Source of the DNA: Macrophomina tecta
Taxonomy: Eukaryota; Ascomycota; Dothideomycetes; Botryosphaeriales; Botryosphaeriaceae
NCBI GenBank assembly: GCA_024180945.1
Contig: JAKSGN010000002.1
Span: 3,100,001-3,164,000 of the forward strand
Direction of reading: 5' to 3'
Length of the DNA: 64,000 nucleotides
The translations under genes were made by a program, and so were the position numbers. A model generated the notes under the pieces. That model was not told the DNA's origin. It did not search any database and worked only from the letters and a program-made list of their open reading frames with translations. The stretch's first letter is position 1; each line of letters starts with the position of its first letter. Below are positions 21,146 through 33,667 of this stretch, piece by piece.

Positions 21146-23467
21146 ATGCAGGACCCAAGCTTCGGGGTGCCGCAGTTCCTAGTACGTCGCGCGCATCCCG
21201 CGCAGAGTCGCGACTCCAACTGACAATTGTTGCCAACCAGCTCCCGCACGTCCACCTCATCTCATCCTACCGCTACCCGACCCTCGCGACGCTATCCATT
21301 GAGCAGGCTGTTGATTTCCTGCTCAACGCGCCTAAGATTGTGAAGGATGTGGCTCCCATGACATGGCAGTACTTCCAAAACCCGCCGAACGACGGCACGG
21401 TTTTCCTCGAATGGCAGCCAGTCAACCAGAGAGGGAACGCATATGCGAGTGACGGTTACGTTTGGGCCGACCCCGAGTCGAGCTACTCGTACGAGTCGCA
21501 GCGCGGATATGTGAGCCTTGATAATTCCTTGCGCTCGGCGCGTCCCCTGCTAACCAGCCCCCAAGACTGTCGAAATCCTCGTCCGCCGCAGTGGATACCG
21601 CCCGGGCTTCGAACAAGTTACCTGTCATCAGAGACATCGGTATCGCATAGCCTCAAGAAATCCGGCTTCGCAAGGGCCCATTCCCGATCAGGCGTTGTTC
21701 GTTGTCCACTACTCTCAGGCTGAGCCACAGGCGCGGGTACCAACGAACCGTATTCCGATCAATGCCGAAATGCAGAAGATGATGCAGGAGCGCCGGTTCT
21801 TGGAGAGTCAGGGACAATTGATGGAGAAGAGGTTCATGCTTCACGACCGACACAATTGGCCGAACATCAGCTTTCCTGGAACTGGCCAGATGCAACAGGG
21901 CCATGTTCAACCTGGTGGTATGTACCCCGGCCATCCAATACAGGCGGGCGCCGGTGCATTCAGGCAACCTCAGTTCTACCCTCCAGGCCAAGGATCCGCG
22001 ATAGGCCCATCGCCTGCGAAGAGACCTCGCCAAGTTCCTCCAGCGCACTTGCCAGGTAATGCCCCGACTGGCATGCCTCCTGCAGCTGTAGCAATGGGGC
22101 ACGACACGTCGATCGAGGATGAAGAAAATGTCGCACTCGGAGATTTGCTTGACCATCTCACGCCAAGGGATATCAGTACCATGAGGTATATTCAGCATCA
22201 CGAGTGGATGGAAGAAGTTTTCTCGTCTCCGTATGCTGCGGGACAAATTATGCCCGTGGATTTGGGTCTAGGTCTCATGGGAGAACTGGCTCATCTTACT
22301 GAAGGTCTGTTCGACGCACCGAGTGCCTCATCCCTCCCTGGTGGACAAAAGGCCCCTGAAGCACCCAAGCCGTATCAAAAATTGAGCAAGGAGAAGTACC
22401 AAGACTTTGAGGAACGAATCAACAGTTTTCTAAAGAACGAAGAAGCGGAGCTCGAAAAGATGAAGGCCGAACACGCGAAGAAGATGGCCGAGCTCACAAA
22501 GAGCAAGACATATGTCCAGGCCGAACGATTGTTGAGAGATGCGGCCTTCAGCGATAGCCGCAAGGCTGCACCGGCGACTGAAAGCCAGTCTGCTTCGCCT
22601 GTTTCGGAAGGTGCGGACCCAGACGTGAAAGTCAACGAAGTCGTCGAGGATGTCGAGAAATCTCTTGGGGTCACCATTGCGCCTCGCAAAAATGTCAACT
22701 GTGTGGAGAAGGGCGGTTTGGTTGATGAACCTCCAGCCCCAGCTCAGACTGGCAACGAAGCAAACGGTACCGAGAACGGCGCCACCAACGGTGAGTCGAA
22801 TGGTGCGCTTGATGACTCGGCCATGGATGGGGACAACACTGCCGCCGGTCTCCTGGATCAGTATACCTCAAACTCACTCGTATCCACCCCTGGAGGCAGC
22901 TCTCTACAAGTGCCTCCAGTATCTCAGCCGGATAGCCAAGGGCAGTCGGCAACTGCGACACCTGGTGGCTCCGCACAACCCGGCCACACTCATGAGCAAG
23001 ATCAATCTGCTAGCGGAGTTCAGAGCGATAGTTCTAACGGTGATAATGGTATGGATCTTATTGAAAACATGGATCTGGACATTGACATGTCCGGCATGGG
23101 TGAAGGAGCAAATGACAAGGCGGCCGATGACTGGGTCATGGTGGATTCGAACAACAATGGCGGGAACGGAAGCGGTGAGGCGGGGCAGAACAAGAGCTCG
23201 AGTACCACTGGGGGTGGAGACAACGACACCACGATCGCTCAAGGGCAGGATGGGACGACGACCTCAGCTCCGGCATCAGCTGCAGGAAATACTCCTGGCA
23301 TGTTCGATGCAACAGACTTCAGCGCGTTCGATACAGCCGGGGATGCTCTGGCAGACTACACTGGCGGCGACGATCTCGATTTGGGGCTCGAGGGCGATGC
23401 TTTCGGAGATGCATTCCACGGCACAGAGACGAGGAACGACGTCGATGATGATGGGACGAACTCGTAA
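21146..23467 (+). CDS. SWI/SNF and RSC complex subunit Ssr4-like (DUF1750) protein
   Basis: Three exons (21146-21181, 21241-21510, 21566-23467) give 735 residues. The N-terminal ~200 residues (MQDPSFGVPQFLLPHVHLISSYRYP, APMTWQYFQNPP, GTVFLEWQP, GYVWADPE, FVVHYSQA) match the fungal DUF1750 domain. That domain is named after fission yeast Ssr4, a SWI/SNF and RSC subunit (from memory). A PxRVPxNRIPIN segment and a Met/Gln-rich region follow. A coiled coil comes near residues 310-360 (EERINSFLKNEEAELEKMKAEHAKK), after LTPRDISTMRYIQHHEWMEE. The last 300 residues are acidic and Ser/Thr/Gly/Asn-rich, likely disordered, ending in DLDLGLEGDAFGDAF. The twelve-residue first exon was fixed by the splice at 21182-21240, which restores QFL|LPHVH. 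Confidence 0.88.
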
Positions 23468-26334
23468 TGGCCAAATGAGTGGAAGTAAAAACGGAGAGAC
23501 TTCTCTCATATAGGGATTCTTTAAAGGCGTTGGAAGAGGGATTTGGGTCGATGGGGAACGACACGGCGCGCCTAGGAAATGAGGTGCACGAAAGATCACC
23601 GACGGAAGCAACTACTTGGCACCTTTTTTGCTTCTCCTCTTTGAGTCAACATGCTTTATTTAGTTAATCCTGGACATCTTTACAGTTCTCCAAACGAATG
23701 CCGAGTTTTGTTGGTCGGATCACCAGCAGATCGAATTGTCTTGGGCGTTTTCGTCAGCATGCTTCGTTGTTGGACCAACACACTGGAAGAAGGTAGGCTG
23801 ATCGGCCTCCTCTAAGCACTGTGCGTTGTCTGTCCATTCTTCTCGATCAGATCGAGGCGTCCACTTGCCGGGCGATCAGCCTTACTTTCGGACCTAGATG
23901 CCCCGGGTGGGACCCAAAAGGTCTTGGTGTTTCAAAACGCGGCCGTACGGCAGAGGAAGGTACCTAGAGCATACAGGATAGCCTTCGGGAAGCAGGCTGG
24001 CGGAGGTGACGTATGCAGGCCAGTGCAGCAAATATAGTCGGGCTCTCGTAAAACAACATCAAAGGTGCTCCACTTATTTCACTGTGCTTTAACTTCACTG
24101 GTTCGCAGGCGCCTTCATTCGGAAAACTCAAATTCCGCAGATCATGTTCGGTTGGATGACGGAGAGGGAAGAAAGAAATAGAAAAAAGAAAAGGGAGGAA
24201 TGCTTGGGAGATGAGTGAAAATTCATATTTGAATCAGCGCTACGACACACGTGCGGTGGCTGAGATGGGAAAGACGGTCGAGCGAAAAAGAGAGCGAAAA
24301 TACGAGAAAGATGGGTGGGCAGTTTGTTTCCTCCTTACGGGATACGCATTCCTTAGTCTCTTGGGGTGCTCAGGTGCTCGGAGGGGCCGCAAACTTCTCT
24401 GTCCCAGACAAGGGCCCAACCTTGGTGTGGTGCCGCCGGCCGCGACCCAGAGGAGGGGTTTGACGGGCCAGCAGAGCGGTCCGCACGTTTCTTCGCTCGC
24501 GGCGACTGGCCTTGCCCTACAGCATCCCGGGTCCTTCTCTCTTTCTTTGATCGCGTGGCGAAGAATTCGTGCTGGAAGGGGATTGGAAGCAAGGCACAAA
24601 GGCGTGGTAACACAGGCAAGAGACGGCAACATAGGGGAAACTGGATAAGTTGCCGACACGGTATTCTTCGGGGGGGTTCGCTCTTTGTGCAGAGTTTGTC
24701 ACAGATTGAACTGGGACTGACTCTGCGCGACCTCTCAGAGCGAATTGGGCGAGCCGAGGGCTTTCTCGTCTGGTCCGAGGCGAGCTGGGAAGAGGCATAG
24801 GGCCAGCCAGGTCCCACTGCAACCCTTCGCAGCAGCGCCGCCGGGGCGGTTCGACACGTTGCTCGCCGCAATCCTCTTGCTGCAGCATGTATGGTAGCTT
24901 GACCTCGTCGGCTGTTTTTGTCGTGGATGCCGCCGACTGAGAAGTGGCGGCCTTGACGATCTGTGATGCGCTGAGTCGCTGCTCTCCCCCTCTTCAATGC
25001 ATGCACAGAGAGGCCGTAGGGATCGTCAACGACGCATCCATAGGGCCGACTCGCACCGGGGCTTGGGACGGCGGGGACAGCGTGGTCAGGTTCGGGGGAA
25101 TCAATACTGTTCGTGAAACGGAGGTGCAATGACGGCGGCCAAGAATAGAGCAGAACAATCCACATGCCCGCGTTTGGCAACATGGCTTGGCTGCTCCTTC
25201 TCCGGATCAGATGGCAGCAAGGAGGAGCAAGGAAGAGGCAGGCAGCTGCAGAAGCGACGCTCGCCGAGGCGGTGACGGCCAGCAGCAGCAGCAGCAGCAG
25301 CAGCAGCCGCTGTGCGAGTGCAACGTGACGGGCTGGAGCCGACCAGAGAAACAACAGCCCGCGGCCTGAGGCCTGGCGTCGCGTCAAACATCCTCCACCG
25401 GCCGTGGACGTTTCAGCCAAACAGAACCGCAGTCTAGCTTCGACTCGCGCCGCACCCGCCCTTGCGCCCGCCTCTGCTGTCGCCGCGGCCACGGCTGCAC
25501 GCCATCGCATCGCCATCCCCTCGAATTCCCCGCCAGAGACATGCCGCTGGCCGTCCGTCGTCGCCGGCACGCCGGGAATAAGGCGCCCGTTAAGCTTACC
25601 TGCTGTTCAGCCCGTTCGCTCACGCCGCACCGCTGCAGCCGAGGTCGCGCAAGACGAGGCTTGACCTCGACGACAGCAGCGCGCAGTGCAGTTCCCGGTC
25701 CTGCAATTCGAGCGCCTTGTCGCAGAGATCGTCCGCTTCCCTGCCGCTGATCGCAGTCGCCGCCCGCACCAGGGCTCCCCGGCCACCGAGCCCAACTCTC
25801 TTCCCCCCCAAGCGTCCCCACCACGCACCAACACGGATCGCCGTGGCCAAAAACGAGCATGAGCTGAGCTAAACTTGCTTCTTCACCCCAGACCAGCCCT
25901 GGCCTGTGCGGCCGCCCTCCTGCTCCCATCCCCGAGCACCACGACGCACCCTCCCTGCGAGCCATGCCTGGCCGCGCTCCAGCCATGCCCCGTCTCAGTC
26001 AGTCAAGCCCATGCACCTCGTGAAAATGACGCCGCCGCCGATACTAGGCTGCATCATACGCTACAGGCCAAGCCTTAAAAAGACACCCCGCCTCCCGACC
26101 CATCTGCCCTTAGACACTCTCGACCATTTTTCTCTCGTTACAGTCTGTCGTTTGTTTACCCTTTTCCTCTTTTAATGCAGCCTGCTGTTGTCGTGGCTTT
26201 ATAACCAAGAGTCTTCTTGCACAACGAAGCCTCTTATCTTCCCGGCTTCTACCCGCCTTGTGTCCGTGGCGCCCGTTGTGACCCGCCGTCGTTAATCGGT
26301 CCTTCGGCGTCTTCGACCCTCAGTTCGCAGCACT
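23468..26334. other. 2.9-kb intergenic region upstream of the tyrosinase gene
   Basis: No gene is supported. A 405-codon minus-strand frame and several plus-strand frames are GC-driven and low in complexity. A (CAG)9 run lies at 25280-25306. A long upstream region is in keeping with a conditionally expressed pigment or secondary-metabolism gene, but no specific operator can be named. Confidence 0.5.
25280..25306 (+). repeat. (CAG)9 trinucleotide repeat
   Basis: Nine uninterrupted CAG units. They produce poly-Gln, poly-Leu or poly-Ala runs in overlapping frames, none of which appears to be coding. Confidence 0.95.
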
Positions 26335-29057
26335 ATGCGCTCCGCTCTCACGAATCGTCTGCTCGCTCTGGCAATTTCTGGATCCTCCCTCCTGTCATCT
26401 GTTGAGAGCTCTCCCCTGGCTCATGGCCGTCTCTCCGTGCACGAGGTCCGCGATCTAGCCTCTGAAGGTTCGGAGATAGTAAGCCGCCAGGATGCCGCAA
26501 ACGCGCCCTTGGCGGTCACCGGCGTGGCCCAGAACGATGTGCAGCCCCGTTTGGAGATCCGTGAACTGGCAAAGAACGAGATCCAATGGAACCTCTTCCT
26601 TTTGGGAATGCAGAGGTTGCAGGAGACCGATCAGAACGACCCGACGTCGTGGTACGCCCTGAGCGGTAAGCTGGGGAAGCAAACAGGTGGAGCATGTAAG
26701 AGTGCTGACATGCATATAGGAATCCATGGTATGCCTCACGTTACTTGGAACGGCGTCGAGTCTGAGGGATATGCCCAATCCGGGTACTGTATGCATTCAT
26801 CAAACTTATTTTGTACGTGGCACAGGCCGTACATTGCGCTCTGGGAGGTGAGTGAAAGCAATCCGCTAGGACTGGGCCTCGGCTCACAGAAAGAACAGCA
26901 AGTGCTCCACGCCATCATGCTGGAGCTCGCGAATGAATGGACCGGCCCGGAGAGAGAACTTCACCGATGCCGCCAACAAGTGGAGATTCCCTTTCTGGGA
27001 TTATGCCGCTCTCCCTCCGGAAGGCGAGACCAATGTTCCTGACTTCATGACCCAGCCGCAAATTGATGTCAAGATGCCAAATGGGACCAAAACAATTGAT
27101 AACCCCCTGTATTCTTACAAGTTCAGCCCGCGGGATCTGTCGTCTCTGAACAGCCAGAATGACCCGCAGTTCTCTGTTTACACGGAAACTAAGAGATATC
27201 CAACGGACCTAACGGTGAATGCTCGGTCACAAGAAAATGGCGTCGTCAACAACATGAACAATCTGCGGCCTCAGATACGGGATGCGCTGTACGACCTCTT
27301 TACTAATTACGACAACTTTACCCTTTTTAATAGCCAGGCCTCTCATCATCCGGGCCAGTACCAGAGCCTTGAGACTGTCCACGGATGGGTCCACAACTAC
27401 GTCGGTGGTGACAACGGTCACATGCTTGCAGTGCCCTTCTCAGCATTCGACCCAGCGTTCATGCTTCACCATGCCAACATCGATCGTTGTTTTGCTATCT
27501 GGCAGGCGCTCCACCCCGACAGTTACGTGGAGGCGGAGGCTCAGGATTACTCGACGTTCATGGTCAACGCTGGACAAGTCCTTGGCCCTGATGATGCCCT
27601 CTACCCCTTCCGTTCGAATCAAAACGGCGATTTCTGGACTTCAAACTCAGTACGCGATATTAAGATCTTCTCGTACACATACCCCGAACTTCAGGACATC
27701 CCGGACCAGGCCACGCTGAGGGCGACAATCAACAGACTCTACGGTCAGAGCACAGTTAGCCGCCACACGAAGCGCACAGACATTTCCGACATCGATGAAG
27801 TGATCGAGGGAGTAATCAACGGGGTCACTGAGACTATCGAGAAGCTCGTCCAACCCGGCCAGATTGATGCAGACGCCGCCAAGAAAGACCAGAGGCGTTA
27901 TGAGTACACTGCCAACATCAAGATCGACAAGTGTGCGCTCGGTGGATCTGGTTCCATTTACCTCTTCATCGGCGACTTTGAAGACGAGCCAGCCAAGTGG
28001 CGCACCGATGAGCACCTGGCCGGCGCCTCTCCGCTTTTCGTAATGGACAACTCGGCGGTTGCCAACGGCGGAAGCAGGGACATATACGCTGCCGTTTCGC
28101 TGACGCGTGAGCTCGAGCAACGCGTCGCGAGTGGAGACCTTGGCTGCATGAGCCCGTCGGAAGTCATTCCGTATCTCTCGGAGAACCTCTCGTGGAGGAT
28201 AGCCAAGGTGAGTTCACCATTGAAACCAAGCACTTTGCCCCAAGAAGCGATAGCATGGCGCGAGGCTACTTTAGGCATCCGCTATGCGAATGTTTTTTAT
28301 ATTGCCCGGTCCTTTAAGGTTATTTTGGGCCCTGTCAGGAGTCCCCTGGCTTCCAAGGCCTTGTACTCTCTTCTCATTAAGCTCCTTATCATGCATTTTA
28401 CACTTTATTTTACGAAACTCTGTTCCCGTAAGAGGAAAGTCACACCACGGGTTCCCTGTCTTGGCGTCGCGCCTTTCCTCTTTCCCTTCCTCTCTTGGCC
28501 ATGTCCTACAGACGTTTCAACCTTATCATCTCTCGAAACACGGCACCATCTCAAGTTGATGTCTATATTTTCAAGCCCCCATCACTGCGCGCCTTTCTGT
28601 TCTGTTGCGCCGCAACCTGCAGATTTCGGCGAACTTAGCCGTATCTCATTCTCCCTGCTCTCTACCAACCAAACACGTCACACCCTATCCTCAAAACCTT
28701 AAATCAAAGCTTCAATTTTCCCGCGCCCATACATACCTCTACGCGGCGCAAGCATACAGAAGAACACGAAGACAAGAAAAACCTACACAGACCATTCCGA
28801 AATATTTTCACTTCCGAGTAATCCGCACTGACACTTTTTTTTCTGCCATCTAGCCCGACGGCTCTGCCATCCCAGCCGATCAGGTCGCCGGCCTGGAGAT
28901 CTCCATTGTGAAAGCCGAGTACCGCCCCGCCGCCTCGGACTGCGAGTTCCCGGAGCGCGTCGGCGGCTACGAGACGCTGAGCCAGATCACATGCGGCAAG
29001 GCCGGTGGACTGGCATCGGTGGGGAATCTGCTGGGGCTAAAGGGGTCGCACCACTAA
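26335..29057 (+). CDS. Tyrosinase, probably secreted; reading frame appears broken
   Basis: A type-3 copper monophenol/diphenol oxidase that starts melanin-type pigment synthesis. Exons: 26335-26665, 26720-26847, 26899-28207, 28854-29057. The N-terminus (MRSALTNRLLALAISGSSLL) is a likely signal peptide. CuA ligands lie in IHGMPH, YCMHSSNLF (the CxH thioether pattern) and FCTWHRPY. CuB ligands lie in TVHGWVHNYVGG and FMLHHANIDR. A C-terminal tyrosinase domain follows (LFIGDFEDEP...). After HRPYIALWE the homologous helix QVLHAIMLELANEW runs in one frame, but NFTDAANKWRFPFWDY is in another. The exon total is 3n+1. The break is at the GA run 26950-26957, so this may be a pseudogene, an allele or an assembly error. 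A predictor could hide it by using the acceptor at 26902, at the cost of the conserved helix. The last intron (28208-28853) is 646 nt. Confidence 0.85.
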
Positions 29058-29949
29058 GTACCACAGAAACGTATACGCAGTGCGCCCTTCGGTAGCGACT
29101 GGTAGGTTAGAATGAACAAGCTTCATTTTCTCTGCCTCTGCAGAGACACAGCCCTTTCTTCGCTTCTCTCGTATTGGTTCGCGATGATGGAAATGTCGGT
29201 TGTTCTTTTTTTGCCCTTTCTGCCTCCTAGGCCAGGAAGAGGCTACGGCATCCGTTGGCAGCTGCGCCTCATCCACTTTCTTTCTGTTCCGTTTTCCCTT
29301 CTCGGCAGCCGTGGCGGCGGCCTCGGCTACGAAACGGTTGGTCGTGTTACTGGCAGCAATCCTCTTCTTCTTCTTTTTCTTTTTAATCTTTTTTTGTCCT
29401 CTTCGCTTATCAAACTCCTCGGAGAAGACCGGTCCAAACCTTCTATCCGATGGATTCGTCAGTCTTACTTTTCCCCTTTCGGAAACCATGGGAGATGAGG
29501 GTATTCTCTTATCCGGGCAAAGTAGCATATTTTTCAGTCATCAAGCCAAAAGAGCCCAAGGGTCACCATCATAAAGCAAAAGCGACAAAGAAAAAGAAGC
29601 GGAAACCCAAGGGCATGGCACTGGCTTGCTCACCGAAGAGCGCAAAAACGAAGGAAAAGAGAAGAAGAAAATCTCCCCTAGAAATGAGACAAAGTTTATT
29701 TCTCGTCGGAGATTGCCTATCCGTTATCGGTGACGGCGGAGGTATACCGGGCGCGCCGATGACCGCCCAGCGCCTTGGTCCGGGAGCTAAGGAGCAAGGA
29801 AGGAGAGCGGGGTGGAAGAAGAAGGCGTTGCGCACTGGAGTCGTATAGGTTGTCGTTTTGTGTGGTCTCCTTGTCTGTCGCAGGGCGCATACGTGCGTGT
29901 GTTCTCGTTATCAGTCATCCACTGGCGGCAGCTATTGTCTCTTGGTTTT

Positions 29950-29981
29950 GGGGGGGGGGGGGGGGTGGGGGGGTTTTTTTT
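29950..29981 (+). repeat. G16-T-G7-T8 homopurine-type tract
   Basis: Sixteen G, one T, seven G, then eight T. Such a G run can form quadruplex structure and is error-prone in sequencing, so its exact length is doubtful. Confidence 0.85.
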
Positions 29982-30014
29982 CCTTCTCCCCCATTATACC
30001 TCTCCTCGTTCGCT

Positions 30015-30016
<2 letters not shown>

Positions 30017-30057
<41 letters not shown>
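30017..30057 (+). repeat. (CAT)n microsatellite
   Basis: About 13 CAT units, followed by an imperfect continuation with GCATTATCATCATC units to about 30090. Confidence 0.95.
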
Positions 30058-30528
30058 GCATTATCATCATCGGCATTATCATCATTTCCTTTGTATTGGC
30101 ATTATCCTTATTCGAATATGGAGTAAGGAAAGAGAAAGAGAGGGGGTAGTAGTGGTAATGTCTTCTAAGTAATCCTCCTTCGCTGGGCGCGTCAGCGATC
30201 AGCGGCCCCTTCGAATGGCAACAATAGCTATTAGCATCTACTTAGCTAGAAGACACTCCTTTGTCGGTCACAAGGCGTTTCATCAACTGTCACTTGGGCG
30301 AAGGGTCCTCCTGCATTCACAACTAAATCTGCCAAAGCGCTTTTCTGCTGAAAGAAAAACTTTCGTAAATTCGAGTATGTGGATGCGTAATGTCAAAAAC
30401 TCTAACCATGATATCTCATAAAAGCTCACCCCCACTAAACCTCAGGGAGAAAAGCAAAGCATTCCGCACCCCGAACTAGCAAGACCTACCTGCTGGTATA
30501 TTTCCCGTTTACCCGCTTATAACCCTTT

Positions 30529-33500
30529 CTACAAAACCCCCGTGATCCTTCGAACACTCCTCCTCGCTCCCTCACCCGTAACCTGCACCTTCCCCTCTGC
30601 CTCCAGCGCCCTCAGTGCCTCGACGACCTCCTGCCCCTCGACGGCCACGCTCGCGCCTTCGCCAACCCGTCTCACGACATCGCTCAACCTGACCGCCGTG
30701 CCCGCCCTCGTCATATCATCGAGCGCAGCCAGCACACCCGTCTTCAGGTCCTCCTTGCGACGGCGCTCGCTCGCGCTGGTGCCCTCGGTCAAGAGTGCCA
30801 TGTCGATCAGTCCCGTCCGCGCGTCCGTGGCGGCCTGCTTGAGGGCGCTCTTGATGAGGCGGACGGCCTCACGGACATCTGAGGCCTCGACGCTGGCTGA
30901 GAGACGCATCTTGGCGTGCGCCTCCGACAGGCGGATCATCGACTCGAGCTGGCGCGTCGTAGCCGTAATGCGACGCTCCGCGGCGCGCACGTCTTCGCCC
31001 AGTTTGCGCATCGCCACGTACTCGGCCACCAACTCCTCCGACGCCGCTTGAGTGAGGCGGGGCTGAATGTGTGCACGCGCGTACGAGATGTACGCAGTGA
31101 GGAAATCAACTGGGAGGACCTCATTTGCCGAGGCGTTGGCCGGCGTGTCTTCGAGGTACATGCCGACTAGATGGCGTGCCAAGCGACGGTCATTCTGCTC
31201 ATCAACGCGGTCGAGTACGAGATAGACCAGATCGAAACGGGAGAGGAGGGTAGGGGGCAGGTCGATGTTCTGAGGGACGGGTAGGTTCGGGTTGTACTTG
31301 CTGCCGATGGGGTTGGCAGAAGCAAGGATGGATGTGCGAGCGTTCAGAGTCGTGATGATGCCAGCTTTCGCGATAGAAACGGTCTGTTGCTCCATGACTT
31401 CATGTAATACTGAGCGGGTAGCATCCGACATCTTGTCAAACTCATCGATGCAGCACACACCCCCGTCTGACAGGACGAGCGCACCAGACTCCAGCACAAG
31501 CTGGCGTGTCTCCGGATCGCGTGTCACGTACGCCGTAAGGCCGACAGCGGACGAACCCTTGCCGCTCGTGTATATGCCACGTGGTGCAATTTTGTGGACG
31601 TACTGGAGCAGCTGGGATTTTGCCGTGGACGGGTCACCGCAAAGAAGGACGTTGATGTCGCCTCTGTACTTCGGACTACCTCCTTTCTCGAATGATTTGT
31701 TGGTACCACCGAACAACTGGAGAAGAATGCCTTTCTTGACGTCATCCAGTTCGTAGATACTGGGTGCCAATGACCTCGAGAGGAGCTCATAGACGTCTGG
31801 ACGGGCTGCGACTTCCTTGATCTTCGCTTCTTCTTCCTCACTGACCTTTCGCGTCTCCTCAATATCTCCAGCGATGTGCTCCGAGAGTTCTTCCTCGATG
31901 GTGGAGGTATCAATGCCCATTCTCTTCTTGTCCACCTTTTGAATGTGGAGGGCATCCACGTAGGTCTTGAAAATGTTCTTGACGGTTCTCTGCCGAGGGT
32001 TGACACGGACTTGGTTGCACTTGAAGATGCCGGTGATCTCAACACGGTCACCTGCCTTGCAAACGTCGACGAGCTCGTCATACGCGCACAAAGAGACGGA
32101 ATGTGGCGTCTGTCCGTCAGGGACACTGTCAGGTGTTTCCTGCAGCTTGATGACCTGCTTGTCCGAGAAACCAGACCGGTTGTGCACGATCTGCATCGAG
32201 TTTGGCGAGGCACAAACGGGGCGAGGGCACTGGGTGGGCTCCGCAATCTTTCCTCGGTCAATATCAACCTTGACAGTGTGATTACAGACAGAGCAGCGGA
32301 AGAAGGCTGTGAATGGTCAGTGAATGGGCTCAAATAATCCTAGAGGCTCGACTCACCATCTTTCATATCAGGAATGATTGGAGTTGTGCGAATGACAAGA
32401 CCCTTGATGCTAACTAGTTTGTCCATGTCGCCAGGGTTGAGATCACGCAGATTGATAGTCTGATCTAGTCCAAAGGGCCGGACTCTGTAGATCTTGGACT
32501 CGACCTCGCGGACCAGATCTGGTATCTCGGCAATGCCGCCTGCTCCGTCAGGGAAAGCGGCCGGAGTATCCATATCCGAACTAGGAGCCGGCGGCAAAGA
32601 ACTGCCATCTCTCGCTCTTTGAGGCCTTTGGCCCTGCTGCTGCTGCACACGCATCTCATTCATGCGCTTCTCCGCCAACTCTGCCATGACGTCCTTGACT
32701 GCCACATCCATGAGCGGGATGATTTCGTTAGGGAAGGCTTGCAGCTGATGCCAAAGCTTCCGCGTAGGAGGGTATGACTTGAGGTTGCGGGCATCCAAGT
32801 TGAGTGCAGTAACGCCGAGGTCCAACATCGTCTTCATCAATTCCATGTATTCCTTGGTAGTTCCGGGGTGGTCCTGAGACAGTTGCTGGCCTTCCTGGAG
32901 TCCACCATCCTGAATCATGCGGTATTTCTTTTGGAAATTGAAGAGGAAGTCCTTCATAGCATGCATAGAATCGACAATCGAGACATTGGTACCCCAGATG
33001 ACTCTGGTCGAGTCACCTCCCAAGAGGTCGGCATCTGATGTCTGGGGATCGAGATTAGAAAAGGTAGCGACATCGGAAGGCTGGACGCCGGCGCCCACGG
33101 TGTTACCGCGCTCATCGACGAAGAGACGCCGGCCACGGGCGCTGGAAGGCCCAAAAATATCGGTATTGATGTCGCTTCGGCGGTTGCGCGCTGACGAGCC
33201 TGGCGGACCAGAGAGCGAGGATCTGACGAAGAGGGCACTGCTGCTGCTGCGGGGCTCGCGTTGGGCATCGGCGGCGCGTGTAGGACTGGAGCTCGAATAG
33301 CGAATGGGGGAGGAGTCTGCGGCAAGAACATATCAGAAGGCGACGACGAGGCTGCGGAGGCGGTCTTCATACCTCCAACGTTCATGGTCGAGGCCCTAGG
33401 CGTCCTGTCGCCATCAGTGCCATTCGAAGCACCATTGGCAGCAGGGGCATTGCTCCCGGGGGTGGAATTGTAAAAAAGGGGCGACGAGGTTGGAATGCTT

Positions 33501-33667
33501 TGCTGCTGGGCGCGATTCCTGGGAGTCGAAGCATGCGACGCTTCTGATTGCAGTTGTTGGTCGGCAGCCGTCGGACTGCTGGGAGGAATCTGCGAGTTGC
33601 GCTGGCTCCGCCTGGGAGTAGCAGAAGCGGAATTGCGTGTCGAGCGCCGATGTGCTGGAGAAGACAT
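30529..33667 (-). CDS. MCM4: MCM4 replicative helicase subunit
   Basis: A subunit of the MCM2-7 ring that licenses origins and unwinds DNA in the CMG helicase. Three exons (33373-33667, 32357-33316, 30529-32306) give 1010 residues. The first intron (33317-33372) joins NVG to DSSPIRYSSSSPTR and is required because the frame changes. The N-terminal ~230 residues are Ser/Pro-rich with SP/TP sites, the usual DDK/CDK target tail. The C4 zinc finger (FRCSVCNHTV...CPRPVC) is near 420-450. The AAA+ core has Walker A GDPSTAKSQ near 640, Walker B GGVCCIDEFDKM, sensor region LNARTSILASANP and arginine finger LLSRFDLVY near 776. A winged-helix C-terminus follows. The start MSSPAHRR was preferred to the open frame upstream. 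Confidence 0.97.

Larger units (their letters stand above)
29058..30528. other. Convergent intergenic region with low-complexity tracts
   Basis: This 1.47-kb gap lies between the 3' ends of the tyrosinase and MCM4 genes. It contains T- and A-rich runs near 29360-29400 and 29570-29610, a long G run (29950-29973) and a (CAT)n repeat (30017-30057). No gene is supported. Confidence 0.6.

Noticed and set aside
24353..25570. 405-codon minus-strand open frame
   Set aside because: Poly-Leu comes from the (CAG)9 repeat. Composition is Arg/Ala/Ser-rich as expected for a GC-rich non-coding strand. Overlapping long frames exist on the other strand. No domain or splice logic is seen.
26899..26932. Rescue of the tyrosinase frame with the acceptor AG at 26901-26902
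   Set aside because: It replaces a conserved helix by CSTPSCWSSR-like sequence. The upstream AG at 26897-26898 gives the family-like QVLHAIMLELANEW.
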